A stretch of DNA of 64,000 nucleotides. Source: Apophysomyces variabilis (Eukaryota > Mucoromycota > Mucoromycetes > Mucorales > Mucoraceae). Below the pieces are notes generated by a model. That model did not search any database. It was given only the letters and a program-made list of their open reading frames with translations, and was not told the origin of the DNA. Each line of letters starts with the position of its first letter. The stretch's first letter is position 1. Below, piece after piece: positions 10,701-22,179 of this stretch. The stretch covers positions 441,410 to 505,409 of the forward strand of contig MZZL01000384.1 of NCBI GenBank assembly GCA_002749535.1, given 5' to 3'. The position numbers and the translations under genes were made by a program.

Positions 10701-12912
10701 CAAGACATTACAGAATGTCTGGACCGATCGTCACACAACGTTGTTCAAGAACTTACAGACTGCCTTGGCCAACGCACCGGTTATTTCTGCTCCTGATCTT
10801 TCTCATCGTTTTCACGTGGCTACTGACGCAAGTGCTACTGGTATTGCTGGCATTCTGTATCAAGTTATCGATAATGAGGTAAAGTATATTGCCATGGTTT
10901 CCCGAAAGCTGTCACCATCCGAGCGCAACTATAGCACTACAAAACGTGAATTGCTCGCAGTGGTATACTCCTTCTCAAAATTCCACAAGTGGTTGTACCT
11001 GATTCCATTTACACTCCACACGGATCACAAAAGCTTGATATATTTGAATACTCAAGAATCTCCCAATGCGCTCATGTTGGGATGGTGGGAATCTATCTTC
11101 TCATACACGTTCACATGCGTTTATTTACCTGGCATTAGTAACTTGATACCAGACGCTCTCTCTCGCCTCTATTCCGATGAAGAAGTACCTTTACTTCTGG
11201 AGGGGGGTAGTTGTGCTGATGTTACTAGTGATGGTTCTATTGTCAAGAAGAAAAACAAGAGAATCACCAACAAAGAGTTTCTTACACCGAAAAAAGAGAA
11301 GTTTCCTTTTAATGCGGTTGACAAGTTACGCTCTACTAAAATTTATGAGGCAAATAAAGAACGAAATATTTCCTCATCAACAAGCTCTTCTTCTTCTTCT
11401 ACAACTTTAGCATCTGACGACAGTAACTGTGCCAATACAAAGTTACTAACGGATGACAAAGAACATTCCAATCACTCTTCATCATCACAAACAAACAATG
11501 ATGATCACAATATGGCTATCCGAACATTGAAGTTTGCTGAATACATGACACCTCCTATTCATGAAAGAGATACGCTTATTTTGAAAGCACATCTGTTAGG
11601 TCATTACGGGTTACAGAGTATTGAGAATCAATTACATCATGACGGTATACACTGGACAAATATGCGAAAAGACATTGAACGTATACTCGCTGACTGTCTC
11701 GAGTGTAACAAATTCAACATCGCAAAAGTAGGGTATCATCCACCTAAATCAGTCTTGCCTGATCAACCTCTGGATCATTGGTGCATGGATCTTGGGTCTT
11801 TTGATGTCACTTCAGAGTATGGAAACAACTTCATGTTAGTACTTGTTGATTATTATTCACGGTTCACAATTTTGAGAGCCTTACCGGATAAGCACAGTAC
11901 AACAATAGCAAAAGAATTACTCAACGTATTCTCTTTGTTCGGATTCCCCAAAGTTATCAATAGTGATAACGGCGCCGAGTTCGTAAATGATATCGTTTCG
12001 CAACTGTTACAAATGAGTGGCATTGACAGAAGATTATCACTTCCCTACTCTCCAATGGGTAATTCTGTGAACGAAGCTTATGTGGGCTTGGCCAAGCGTA
12101 CAATTGTCAAGATGTTACGCGGAAAAGGTGAATCCTGGTGTTCGTACCTCAATTACGCTCAATATTGTCTTAACATAAGATATGCACGTCTTCACAAGTC
12201 AAGACCATACGCAGTACTCTTTAACAGGCAACCAAATGAGTTTCAGGACTACACCAAAGTCACACCAACACTCAAGATGGAGAAAGCTGAAAATAAGATT
12301 ATTGACGAAAAGTACAAATTCGTTCAAGAAGTCTTAATACCGGCATTGTCTGAACGAATCAAAGAAACACAGAAACGTGATCATGAAAGGTTCTCTAAGA
12401 CGCATAAGATCGTTGAGCAACAATTTCCAATTGGAAGTAAGGTCATGATCAAAAATGTCAATCGTAATAGAAAGATTGATGAACGCTACGAAGGACCATT
12501 CTTTATTCATGGTATCACAAAAAATGGTAGCTATATACTGAAAGACAAAACTGGCACACTTCTGTCTAGAGATGTTCCCACATCACATATAGTCTACAAG
12601 GCTGCGGCAAATGTTACACCTAATGAATTCGAAAAACTCAAGGATGATCATTATGAAATCCAAGCAGTTATTGATCATAGAGGTACACATGGAAATTACG
12701 AATATAGAGTACGATGGAAAGGTTATCCTGATCCCTCTGATGATACTTGGGAACCAGTTGAACATTTCGACTCAACCAAGCATATTGAGTTGTATTGGGG
12801 ACGTCGTAATGCTGAAAAGGATTCCTCTTCTAACAAACGTAAGACTCTACCGAAATCAGTCAATACACGTAAAATCGCTACTCGTAATAAGCGCACCAAG
12901 ACTACCAAATAA
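7792..12912 (+). CDS. Gag-Pol polyprotein of chromovirus (1706 aa)
   Basis: One frame encodes all functions needed for retrotransposition. Gag lies at about residues 190-320, followed by two zinc-knuckle-like motifs, CX2HX4HX4C at 394 and a variant CX2CX8HXC at 422. An aspartic protease has LLDTGST with the catalytic Asp at 536. Reverse transcriptase carries YVDD at 861-864. RNase H has the ATDAS motif near 1012. Integrase has an HHCC zinc finger (H1267, CLEC from 1302) and a DD35E triad at D1333, D1392 and E1428. The C terminus is a chromodomain (about 1620-1671) with YRVRWKGYPDPSDDTWEPVE, which in this family directs integration to marked chromatin. No stops or frameshifts; Gag and Pol share one frame, as in Tf1-like elements. 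Confidence 0.97.
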   Translation: MSIPTQTSVSSLSSIPSELSTSPASAVVSGNPPMNASPSVSSVSQQFNDMDIDSVTRCSVSPVGSVPNTSSTDFENNFNRLKLEVQGLASQLVSVGSEASERAQAIRTAFEVRSQDLANMAKLYDLLNNFSGSARSFPAVGASAPSVPVSPSVIRKAHGCPKEVPYFQWVGGTVFQKSEIVFRDIEACLDKFEDVIFCYQLDIDANWYRLVITRVDPDQRLWLKQFVESSNKPISEITWQEFKTALVKNYGLTVEDNKARAHEELLSMHFKEQKETIEQFIDRYNALRIRSGVRDAHVLIRYFLRALPADLVKNINITLESASTEAKNNLEFVCSKARNLYNQARRLDTLAAVGSKRSSSVTSDPPESSKKSRHTSSSSSSSPGKSKVKSGKFCSFHRVTTHNTDECEAKKKGEEPKVKNKCRRCGAPGWSPSHRCNTAIRSGSSSSSSSGDVVVRALSMSSSVNDTQQTVNNDVPLTVQKTQNMELDSDEESLMIAANAQNCKFDTRFSNLPKQKSNSLVLPVIIENIKTYALLDTGSTCSLVTPEFFDSFGSSVSFTKSNGNVQLGHRDSRYERIGHTILSVFYNKVNVKHTFEIFPFFSHENVPICFGLDILPRLNIGITGLVSSHFDHTGPRKPDPIDPDSVKPNDDPYGTIEERKLMLDVVNKLLKDNSEIDMKNTSCSLPGSVIHLKTKPGSIAYRRQYPLPEAYRDVVQQQIEVWLAEGVIEKAPSHTAYNSPLLVVKKKDSQGNYSMKKPRIVCDVRLLNQQLLVNDRQQLPLISSIHQRIGNAPIHTILDIHACFTSFAIHEPDRVKLAFTSPFTGIQYIHRKACFGITHVGSVVQRCLTTLFEDLPHVNVYVDDIIISTFPPLSYHTDCVSEVIRRLTKANLVLNPDKIVFAQKSVNILGWSLISGKLIPDPRKVSNAYTWPLPTTGRHLASYLGFMSFFRSSIPFFSKLTAELDQLRGYKTLQNVWTDRHTTLFKNLQTALANAPVISAPDLSHRFHVATDASATGIAGILYQVIDNEVKYIAMVSRKLSPSERNYSTTKRELLAVVYSFSKFHKWLYLIPFTLHTDHKSLIYLNTQESPNALMLGWWESIFSYTFTCVYLPGISNLIPDALSRLYSDEEVPLLLEGGSCADVTSDGSIVKKKNKRITNKEFLTPKKEKFPFNAVDKLRSTKIYEANKERNISSSTSSSSSSTTLASDDSNCANTKLLTDDKEHSNHSSSSQTNNDDHNMAIRTLKFAEYMTPPIHERDTLILKAHLLGHYGLQSIENQLHHDGIHWTNMRKDIERILADCLECNKFNIAKVGYHPPKSVLPDQPLDHWCMDLGSFDVTSEYGNNFMLVLVDYYSRFTILRALPDKHSTTIAKELLNVFSLFGFPKVINSDNGAEFVNDIVSQLLQMSGIDRRLSLPYSPMGNSVNEAYVGLAKRTIVKMLRGKGESWCSYLNYAQYCLNIRYARLHKSRPYAVLFNRQPNEFQDYTKVTPTLKMEKAENKIIDEKYKFVQEVLIPALSERIKETQKRDHERFSKTHKIVEQQFPIGSKVMIKNVNRNRKIDERYEGPFFIHGITKNGSYILKDKTGTLLSRDVPTSHIVYKAAANVTPNEFEKLKDDHYEIQAVIDHRGTHGNYEYRVRWKGYPDPSDDTWEPVEHFDSTKHIELYWGRRNAEKDSSSNKRKTLPKSVNTRKIATRNKRTKTTK

Positions 12913-13146
12913 CTTCCAAGTCAAGTGGATACAGTCCTTTTTCTCCTATAGACTTTTTTCCCACTGGGTTTTTTGATTAGGTTTTTACTGGCGTATCTCA
13001 CTATTGCTGACAAAGATGCTCTCACGCATAAATCAAAATGTTTACACACAATGACTGCATCGTACTGAGTATTATGACATTCCAAGCATACACAACAGCT
13101 TATATGTTTAGACAAAGTTCCTACACTTTCGTCTAGAAGGGGGCTA
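12913..13146 (+). other. Retrotransposon 3' untranslated region with polypurine tract
   Basis: This non-coding stretch lies between the Gag-Pol stop and the 3' LTR. It ends with a purine-rich run (AGAAGGGGG at about 13135-13143) just before the LTR, the usual plus-strand primer of reverse transcription. Confidence 0.8.
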
Positions 13147-13560
13147 TGTTGTATTCATATCTGAAGGATTAACTATTAACCAAGTATGAAACAACAACTG
13201 TCAGTTATTTGACTACAGCTTGTCACTTTGAGACAACTGATTGGAGTACAATAAGCTATTCAAACTCAGGTTCATCAAACGTACCAATTACTATGTAACT
13301 AGGTTTCAGGTACATATAACCAATGGATCTGATCTGTTATTGTTCCTTGGAAACTATTGTCATATCAGGGATATCTGATTCGTCCTAAGTACTTGATCTT
13401 CCGCTATCATGAATAAGCCTCATGAAAAGTTTTACGATCTCAGTTGAAAAGTGTCTCACATTTAGTATAAATAAGCTTCAATAGAAATAAAGTTGATCAA
13501 TACCTTTTAGTCTGGTTAATCACTGGTCTATTGCCCTATTGTCTACATTCGTATTCAACA
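13147..13560 (+). repeat. 3' LTR of chromovirus
   Basis: 414-bp copy of the 5' LTR. Two differences were seen (T to C in the AAACTTAGG context and T to C in the TTTTATGATC context). The right target duplication GAGAA follows directly at 13561-13565. Confidence 0.96.
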
Positions 13561-13565
13561 GAGAA

Positions 13566-14104
13566 AACAAACAATAGCTATATGTGAATTAAAAACTGTA
13601 ACAGCTTCGAACAGAATCAGAAATGCCTAATGTTGGCATCATTGTTAGAATCCCAAACAATGCTCACTTAATGATGAATTGCAATGTTTATTGGCGGCGC
13701 TACTTATGCTTATTAAAAAACAACAAAGTACTTTCTCCCTTTCTTTCAACACCATAACAGGTTTGTAGCTTACGATTTTCTTTAGCTTTTACTTACCTCG
13801 TATCGATCCCATAAATACAAAAACTAATCTTGTTCAAGGTAAAATATCTATAGTATGGCATTCCTTTTGTTATTTGTTCTTGAAATAAAATGATCATCTA
13901 TTTCATATAGTATTTTAACTTAAAAGGAATCGAAAAATATCCTGACCACTCGATTACATTAAGGCGTAAGACAGAAATATAAGTTATAAACGCACAGACA
14001 AAATATATATACGTATTTACAAATAGACAACATATACGACGAACACAGACTTTTGCATCATCAAAATCGGCTAAAAGGCGGCCTAAAAAATTGATAGAAA
14101 GGAA
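13566..14104. other. Intergenic, AT-rich
   Basis: About 540 bases between the retrotransposon and the 3' end of the F-box gene. I see no coding frame, RNA gene or repeat. Confidence 0.5.
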
Positions 14105-15625
14105 TCAGGCATCTTGAAACCAACTCAAGTCAGTAGCTCCCAGCGCTTTCGCATCTTTTAAAATGTCGCATACAAGCTCGCGTAGAGTACATGCAGTACG
14201 ACGTAAATCAGATGCCGATGATATCGTTGAAGACATATATCTTCGACGACGATTTAACGGTGATGGTGCTGGTTGGAATATTAAATGATCTCCAACCCAT
14301 TCTCTGTTGGCATTGTTATGGGTAATAATAGTAGCTGAATCTTGGCTTCTCTCATCTGGTATTGATATATGACGATCATTGTCTTCCACTATTTGTCGCC
14401 TCTCCACCACAACTAGGTTACCATCTAAGCAATTCATTAAGTTGATGATGATCACGGATGGATAACACAGCTCATTCTACCTCTGCGAAAAATGAATTGA
14501 TCGTTTGGTTCCATGCCATCAAACTCTTCCTGCTCCTCCTCTTCCACAATCCCTTCTTCATATTCTTCTTCAATATCGTCCATTTCATCCAGCAGTCCAT
14601 TTTCGGTGCCTGCAAGCTGCGTCAAAACATGGGGCCAAGGTGATGAAAGCGATGTATGACTCATCAAGTTATCCTTTCTACCAAAGACCTCAAGTACTGT
14701 TGTCGTCAGTCGTTTAACAGTACATTTGGTAGATCGTCTCGCATCTAGACGTTTTAAACTCGGGCAATTTACCACCCAGGCCCACACCACTTGTGCAGTA
14801 ACCCAATCACAGCGCTGGATTCTGACTTCTTCTAGACGTTGACATTCCTTACCGATTGAACAAATTGCACCTTCTAAAGAAATCTTTGTATGTGTAAGGC
14901 CTGGTTGAATTGTATAATACTGGAGCGTCGACAGATATTCGCCTGTCTCTTCCACGCGTGTGTCGTGGAGCAATGTTGTATAAGATAAATTGAGTACAGT
15001 GAGATTAGAGCATCTGCGCGAAAGTTCAAGCAAGGATGAGGTGGATACGATAACAGAGGATAAATTTCGCAGGAAAGGCGAAACTGTACTGCCAGGTGCT
15101 GGCCGATTATTGTTCGGCACTATCTGCCGTCGAAAGAATTCGGCGTCCCTCATCGATTCTGTGGTATGATCTGATATTTCAACTCTTTCGTCGTTTTGTA
15201 CAAGCAGCAACCTTCCGCTTACCGAGTGATTTTCCTGAAGAAAGATCAATCGAGCTTACAAACGGCCCATAGTCAAAGGCCTTTTTTGGTCTTGCCAGGG
15301 TCAGAATAAAGGTAGCCCAGCGATATGTATCATTGATAAAACAATGACGATATAGGAAAGGTGTCACATAAGGAAGCCAGCGTTTACATACAAGCGCAGC
15401 GGCATACAGAGACGTCTGAAAAGTATGCAGATAACTAAAGATTTCCATAAGGATTTCCGGTGGAAGGCAGAGTATGGGTGCTGGTTGGTTCATCACGGTC
15501 TTGTCGTGGCATGATTGGCCTATAGTCCAACTATATGACTGGTCTTCCTGATGCTGATGCCAGGACATATCCTGTAACGGGGAAACTGTGGTAACTTCCG
15601 TTGTAAGGAGATGAGCAGTGGACAT
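14105..15625 (-). CDS. F-box protein, three exons, 470 aa
   Basis: The product is a probable substrate-recognition subunit of an SCF ubiquitin ligase. Exons 15625-15223, 15170-14481 and 14424-14105 join in frame (GTAAGC/ATCAG and GTAGAA/TTAG introns of 52 and 56 nt) to give 470 codons. The F-box is at about residues 48-95, beginning ILCLPPEILMEIFSYL and continuing AALVCKRWLPYVTPFLYRHC. The central part has leucine-rich-repeat-like lines (CSNLTVLNLSYTTL, CQRLEEVRIQRCDW, CPSLKRLDARRS). A Glu-rich acidic stretch follows (DDIEEEYEEGIVEEEEQEEF). The target is unknown. Mucoralean genomes have large F-box/LRR families, so orthology is not claimed. Confidence 0.85.
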
Positions 15626-16886
15626 GACGGGTGATAGTGCTAGTTAAACCAGTCGGGTTTTGAATCAATGGGAACTCTTTAACACGTGCTGAGGCATCAT
15701 TCTCTCAAAGTATAGGACGCATTCAGCTATTATGATAAGTGTGTGAATATGATTTCCCGTCTGACAAGCTACACAAAAAAGGCTGTCCTTTGTAAATTGG
15801 CACAAGCTTATTTAATGGGTTGAGTTGCATCTAACAAGAACACGCCATTTCTCACCTCTACGAGAGATACATGATAAGAGTCTCAAAACGAAAGCAGATT
15901 GATACGCTCCTCATAGATACTATTACATCTACATATCTGCTCAGTGCCAGTGCTAAGCATGAGCAATTCAGTTACGGTTATCGGTACAGATAAGGTCCAC
16001 GGAATGGCAAGATATCTTGTAACTCGTCAACTGTATATTGCAACGTTTATGTTAAAATGCTAATTGCAATTCTTGGCCTAAGCCTAACAAACAAAGGTTA
16101 CTATAACAAGCTCGTGAGGAACGTCGATTTGTAGAAAGAAAGGTTCATACTTTAAGGCAGCTAACCAAAAGCAAAACTCAGGGTTGCTAACCCTGTCATA
16201 TCTTATAAGATCGCAGCCCAGCTTCTCTGAGCAGCGATCGGCCCATATATCGCAATCATGGTAATATCCTATTACAACGGTGTTTGGGTATGGTTTATCC
16301 TTTTTCTCCTCAAGTGGATAAGCAGCATACAAATGGCCTGTTACGCAGTATCATCTAGTCGCCTTTTAGATCCCAAAACACGTTATTCATAGCCGATTCC
16401 TTAGTATACGCGTTACAAACCGTGCTGTTTCTCAATCTTCGAACGTGGGGATCATAGAAACACTCACACATCGGTCATTTCGCTTTTTTGCTTTATAGAA
16501 CGTGTTCAACATTCTGGATAATACCTCGTCTAATTGCTTTTCCATTTCCTTTATAGCTCTGGCCTGACAGGTCTTCCAATCCGACGAATCTTTTTTTTTT
16601 TTTTTGCGCTGGATATTTCAACCTGCGAAGGCCAAGCATAAACTGCACTCACTATCGGTGTTGCCACCGTTTTCTTCACACTTGTAACTATCATATATTA
16701 AATTGCTTGAACAGTATTCAGCACGATTCGCAAGTGGGACAAATACCTACTATTTGGTACGACGTTGCTTCACTGCCTGTCAATGCCCAATAGGGACACA
16801 TGTGAGGTGGGGACACTTGCTTCGTGCCTGAATCATTTTCATCAATCCAAATGCGCTAAATAACTGCAGTCTGCGTCGCGTATCTC
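15626..16886. other. Intergenic between F-box and YIPF6-like genes
   Basis: The flanking genes diverge from this 1.26-kb stretch, so it should hold both promoters. A minus-strand frame at 16084-16332 (82 codons) has no domain I recognise and is probably chance. There is a T-run near 16594-16605. Confidence 0.45.
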
Positions 16887-18016
16887 GTGTCCCAAAACGC
16901 TCCCCTTCCCTTTTTTCTTCCTGACTTATTTGAAAAGGCAATGCTTTCACCACAGAGCGAAAACGCGATTGATACCCATAAACTTTATGACGATGCACCC
17001 GCCACCATTGAACCCGACATTGATTCCGTTGGTCAATCCGTTTCCCAAACAAACCAATCCCTTCCTCAAAATTTCACACCACCAGCTACGCCTGATACAT
17101 CCAATGTTACAGGCACAATTGGCAGCGAACAAGCACCTCAACATTTAGAGTCATCGTTTCAAGACACTTTGGATGAACCTGTGTCTACTACTATTGTAAG
17201 CGGTCCTATCCCTGCTTGATCGTCTCCATAACGCAACTTTGCCAGTTACGCGATCTTAAACAGGTAGCAAACAAGGTCAAACAAGTACTTTATCCACGTG
17301 GTGATCGAAACGTCTTGAGAGACTGTATGTCATCCTATCGGACAGGAGATAAACTGATGCATATCTGTATTAGGGGATCTGTGGGGTCCACTGATTCTAT
17401 GCTTATCCTTGGCTGTGTAAGAGACAACGAAGAGCAACAAACGAGAATCTAATGCTACTGCTTAACCACTTCAAGTACGTTGAGCTTTTTTGCCCCACCT
17501 GAACAGGCCGTCTCTATTTTTACTGGCGTATTTGTCATTGTCTGGGTCGGTGCAGCGATCGTGACAATAAACGCCAAGCTACTCGGCGGCGCAGTGTAAT
17601 AGAAAGCAGACAAAGATTGAATGATAAGGATATGCTGTCTTTCTCACATACAACGTATAGTTCGTTCTTTCAATCTGTGTGCATAATTGGCTATTGTCTC
17701 TTTCCACAGGTTGTAGCTGCCACTATCGCCGTATTCGTGAGTCTGATATGGGTGCGATTGCCGGTCGGCATTGTCTCTTTTGCATGGTCCACTTATGGTA
17801 AGTCAAAAAATATCGAGATCACGGGTCAATAACAAATAAATGGCAGCATCGATCGGATTTCTATCAGAGTCTGAGGTACATTTGACGAACCGTCGGGCAC
17901 TTGCGGTAAGTGATGGATACAGACATTATGTTTTTTCATCAACTTAACCATGCCTGTAGGTGTACCCATTATTCCTTTTCTACCTTATCCTTACTTGGCT
18001 GGTCCTTCTTTCATAA
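16887..18016 (+). CDS. Yip1-domain Golgi membrane protein, Yip4/YIPF6 type, seven exons
   Basis: A five-helix membrane protein of the Yip1/YIPF family, which works with Rab/Ypt GTPases in Golgi traffic. Exons 16887-17195, 17246-17324, 17374-17416, 17476-17595, 17661-17797, 17847-17905 and 17960-18016 join without a frame break to 267 codons; a start at 16941 would give 249 aa. Family landmarks, known from animal YIPF6, appear in order: a Leu-Asp-Glu N-terminal motif (DTLDEPVSTTI), RDLKQVANKVKQVLYPRG, LRDWDLWGPLILC, INAKLLGGAVSFFQSVCIIG, and NRRALAVYPLFLFYLILTWL at the C terminus. The N terminus is hydrophilic and faces the cytosol in this family. No single open frame shows it; the short exons (43 and 57 nt) hide it. 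It converges with the EHD gene. Confidence 0.9.
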
Positions 18017-18419
18017 AGGCACATATAGGTTATAATACGTACATAACGTCCACATTGTAATGCACAGTAACACAAAATAGAGAATGAACTTGGATGTACT
18101 GTGTATGATTTCGAAGAGTGCGTATGAAATCAGAGAATAACTAAGAAAGAAAGAGGACGAAACATTCGAGTCTTTCAGTCTTGCCCTCTTGAGGACTTTC
18201 TGTCTTCATCCGACTGTTTGAAGTTCTACATGCTGCTGCAGAGCTCGATGTCCAGTCTAAATCTGCTGCGATTGATAACCCCTCTCCGCTATGTTTCCGC
18301 ATGACCAGTTTACTACTCACACAAACATATTTTTTTTTCTGGCGCAAAGCTCCTTTCCTAGACGCCGAATTTATTTAGTATAGGGTAAAATATCATTCAG
18401 TATGCAGTAGATAAGATAA
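18017..18419. other. Shared 3' region of convergent YIPF6-like and EHD genes
   Basis: About 400 bases between two stop codons facing each other. It should contain both polyadenylation regions. The minus-strand frame at 18141-18347 has no protein-like features. Confidence 0.5.
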
Positions 18420-20410
18420 TTAGAATTTTCGATTGGGTAGCATAGTGGAGGGCAGTTTTTCTGGTAGTTGACCGCCACTCTGTACTGCCTTAATCAAGTG
18501 CATAGCAATGGAAAACTCGTCTATATCCATGTAACCGTCATTATCAAAGTCTGAAAGTCTCCAGACTTGAGCAAGGATATCGTTTGGCAGACCAGACTCC
18601 ATCAGCACAGGCTTCACATTGCCTCCGCTGATTTTACCCTCTCGGGGTCCAAGGCTTTGGAACCTGGTAAGATAAGAAGACTTATCTACAGAGGAGAAGT
18701 TCCAATAGGATGGTGGCAGTTCGCCAGGTGCAGGTGCCAGTCCTCCAAACTCCTCAAACGGGTTACGCTGCGCCGCATCTAGTTCAGGGTTGACCATAGG
18801 GAACATGGACATCAGACGGGGAAGGTCGGTAGCAAGGGACTATGATTGGAACTCCTCTTAATCGCTCTGCGTGTGTCTATCCAACATGACTTACCTCATC
18901 CACGCGTTCCAATAGCTCTTCTTTAAGTGACTTGAACTTATCCATTTCATAGAGCGACAGATTTTGCCTGAATTTCTCCGGATTCGGGAAATCGCCTGCG
19001 GGAAGATGATGTCGTTGTTGGATCTTGAGAAATTCTTGATCTAAATTCTTTAGCAAGGCTTCTTGCTTCTTCTTCTTGCCAAACATAGAGGGCATTTCTT
19101 TCTTAAGATGACTGATAATCAAGGCATGCACCTAAGGGAAAAGGCGATCATTTTTGAGTTATAGCTTTTTTCCTATTGATGACTTACTCTTGCTAGACGA
19201 GCTCTTTTGACGATCTCATTTATCTTCCGAATGGCAGCATTCCTTCGTAGCTCTTTCAGATCACGTAACAAATCCTTTGACTCGGCCTCAATCAGTTCGC
19301 GACAGTCTTCAAAACAGTTTGGTGGCTTCTCGGTCCAGAAGGAGCTCAAATAGACGCGCATGACTTCAGGAGTCTGGACAACTTTACCCAACGACCACAT
19401 CATTGCGCCATATCTGACCAGGGATAGCAAGTGAGTAAAGCAGCACCAGCTCCTTTCCTTATTTTTCCAGCTATCACAGAGAAAATAACTTACACCCGCA
19501 TCAGCTGTTGTTGGTTCACCATGTCACTCTTATTCAACAAAACTCTAACTTTTTCTTCTTGTCCTCGTAAGCTGTGAATGGCCATCTTGAACTCATTGGA
19601 GATATCCAGTTTATGCGAATCAAACATCAACAAGATCAGATCAGCTCGCTGGGCAAACCATTCCATCACTTGAGTAAAATCGTATCCCCGCTCAATTCTT
19701 TGCTTGTCACCAGCTAAGATACCAGGAGTATCGATGATTGTCATATTCTCCAACACGGGTGAACTGGTTTGAGATACCTAAAACGAGAATGAGTCACGAA
19801 CATGGAAAAAACGTGCACAGGAGTCTCCGAGAATTGTTTTTGTGTGTGGTACCTGAAATCTCGACAAAAAGGCTTGACCGAATCGGTTCAACCCTCGAAA
19901 CGGTAACTCCTGGTTGACGGCTGCAGCGTTACCAGGAATTACTCGTTCTTCTGCTCCATTCATGACAGCAACAAACCTATCAGTCGTCGGTTCGACACCA
20001 ATGTGTTCCCCAGGATACGCTTTATCCAAAAGGTATCGGATAAAGGTGGTTTTGCCCTATTTTTTTTTCTCCGTGTTCAATCAAATTGGCTGTATTGCAA
20101 AGCATGATCGAGACGTACGGTGGAATATTGACCGATAAGAAGAACGATAGGCTTAGCTTCGATATCCGAGTCTGTTAAGGGCGAAGAATGAAACCCTAAA
20201 TAACACTACTACATCAGAATCCCTCGTTTCCTCGAGTTATCTTATGGTGTGTTCTCGACCTTCAAAGTTGTAAGTGACTTCCAAGGGTTTGATTTTGTGA
20301 TTGTAAATTTTCTTGATGCCTTCGATGACTTGAGCGTATTCATCGTCCTGCAAAGAGGTTGATGAAGGCGATTGAGACCCTTTACCGTTCTTCTTAATTT
20401 TGAAGGACAT
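18420..20410 (-). CDS. EHD-family dynamin-like ATPase with C-terminal EH domain
   Basis: An EHD/RME-1 protein, a membrane-remodelling ATPase of endocytic recycling. Seven exons (20410-20260, 20195-20119, 20056-19853, 19777-19494, 19413-19188, 19131-18895, 18839-18420) give 532 codons, the usual EHD length. The P-loop GQYSTGKTT is split by an intron. Also visible are [20 protein letters not shown] (switch II/DTPG) and NKSDM (the NKxD G4 motif). A helical region follows ([20 protein letters not shown]), then a linker containing NPFEEF and a C-terminal EH domain with a calcium-binding EF loop, [13 protein letters not shown]. In animals the EH domain binds NPF motifs of partners. The gene looks intact. 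Confidence 0.93.
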
Positions 20411-22170
20411 TCCACTACGAGTTTAAGAGGAAAAGAAGAAGAAAACAACCGCAACCGAACGGCAAGATTAACAACGAAATTGATGACATCTTTCCAACTC
20501 CGAAGTGCTACGAGCAGCACGAGCTCGGTAATCTGCACTACCAACACTACACTTGGTAAGTTGATGGTCAGTTTACGGGTTGATTAAGGTTACAAACAAC
20601 CCAGACCTAAGCACTGTATAATTTTTTTCTGTAACATTTGTTTTTAATATTTTAGCTGAAGATATTGCAAAAGAGAAAACTGTAACAAAATTATGTTCGT
20701 AGGTATTAAGAGCGTTTGGGTAACTTCATGACGTTACCATGCTTACAGTAACCTAGACGTTGCAACGTTTTATATTAAAATGAATAAAAAAACGTATAAC
20801 ATCCGTTACCATGCGGCGACATTAAACTACCCGACGAACATCAGTAGGATATCGGTAAATGGAGACCACTATATCTGCGATTTTCAAGTTCAGAATGCAA
20901 TACTTGGTTTGACGTTACTGTATTGTTTACTTCTGATATGCACGAAAGAATGGACTGTGAGATAATGTTATAACTGCAGCTCGAACTCCCCATTTTTGTA
21001 CACTTTTGAATTGTTTATGGGATCTTGTAGTTGGTAAGGTAACAATATAAAGGGATAACCAATTACAACAGAAACACGACTTATGACTGTGTTATTAGAG
21101 ATTTAATCGAAAATGGACACCTCTGATTGTGGAGCAAATTGCTTTAGTTTATATGTACTATGCATGAGCCACTTGTTACACAAAGATGCCACGACTATTA
21201 TGCAGTCTGAAACGATCGGCATGAAAGGCTAATCCGTTATGTCCAGTGCAGCTAGCAATCTCAGGTAAACGCGATAAAAGTTTGCGGTTATAGGTAGTTG
21301 AGTTGATAATGGGAAATAAATATATGTTTTAATAAATTGCATAAGCATGCGCAATGTCATTTCAGTATACAGTTTTGTAGCGTACCTGTAACATTGTGAC
21401 AGATTTTTCGACGAAAACTTCCCTGAAAGCTTTCTTTTTCCATTGCGTACGGTTCAACTTCTTTCAGAATTTATTTGTACCCAATCTATGGAGGACCAGA
21501 AAGTATAGATGGAGCAAAATTGCGAAATTGATGCGAGCAACAGGTTTGTCATCTCCACATATATTCAGGCTCCCTGCAATTCTTCAATCGCATCTTTAAT
21601 TCTCCATAGTAGAAATAACTGAGTACAGATGATAGTGTTGTCCATTTCCAATGATATCATGTTTGAACTTGGAAAGCTTGCTACATACTTGGAAAACAGA
21701 TGGAGGTATTTGGAGGCAATTTAAGGCAGTTTAATAACAGGTTTTATCCTGGCTCTTCTCGTTGCACAGCAACTTGGAATCGAACCAAAAGTATTAAATG
21801 TTACGTATTGCTTAAATATAACTTACAAGCGGCATTCTGTCCACGTTTGTACCCGACTTCAGATAGTTTTCAACGTTCATGGAAAAGACCGCACATCTTC
21901 ATACAGGTTATTTCAAAAGCACGTTTAATGTTCAAGTTAACAGCGTCTATTTCAGTAGGGTCCATTCCCAAACTATGCAGATGTAATATCTATTTAGTTC
22001 TTTGGCTAGGTATGGATATGAACAAAAATCTCGTTAGATACAGCGTCAATCCTTATAATAGTCGCAGGGAGGATCGGTTACTATCGATCTGAATTACCAG
22101 CTTTTCAAATTGCTGGCCTTGACTGCAGAAAATGTCAGAGGTTAAAAAAACGCGATGAACCACACACTGT
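20411..22170. other. Intergenic 1.75 kb, no gene seen
   Basis: AT-rich sequence upstream of the EHD gene. Short frames at 20780-20965 and 21700-22092 (plus) show no domain, splice partner or codon bias that I can support. No RNA gene or repeat was noticed. Confidence 0.4.
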
Positions 22171-22179
22171 TGCGTTGAC

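Larger units (their letters stand above)
7324..13565 (+). mobile_element. Complete Ty3/gypsy chromovirus with flanking 5-bp target duplication
   Basis: A full-length LTR retrotransposon occupies 7329-13560, flanked by GAGAA at 7324-7328 and 13561-13565. The LTRs (7329-7742 and 13147-13560) are both 414 bp, start with TGTTG and end with CAACA. They differ by two transitions that I could find (about 0.5%), so the insertion is recent. One unbroken Gag-Pol frame fills the interior, and a purine-rich tract (AGAAGGGGG) lies just before the 3' LTR. No tRNA-complementary primer site (TGG...) follows the 5' LTR. The element looks structurally able to move. Confidence 0.96.

Noticed and set aside
16084..16332. 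82-codon minus-strand frame
   Set aside because: No recognisable family and no supporting exons; isolated between two promoters.
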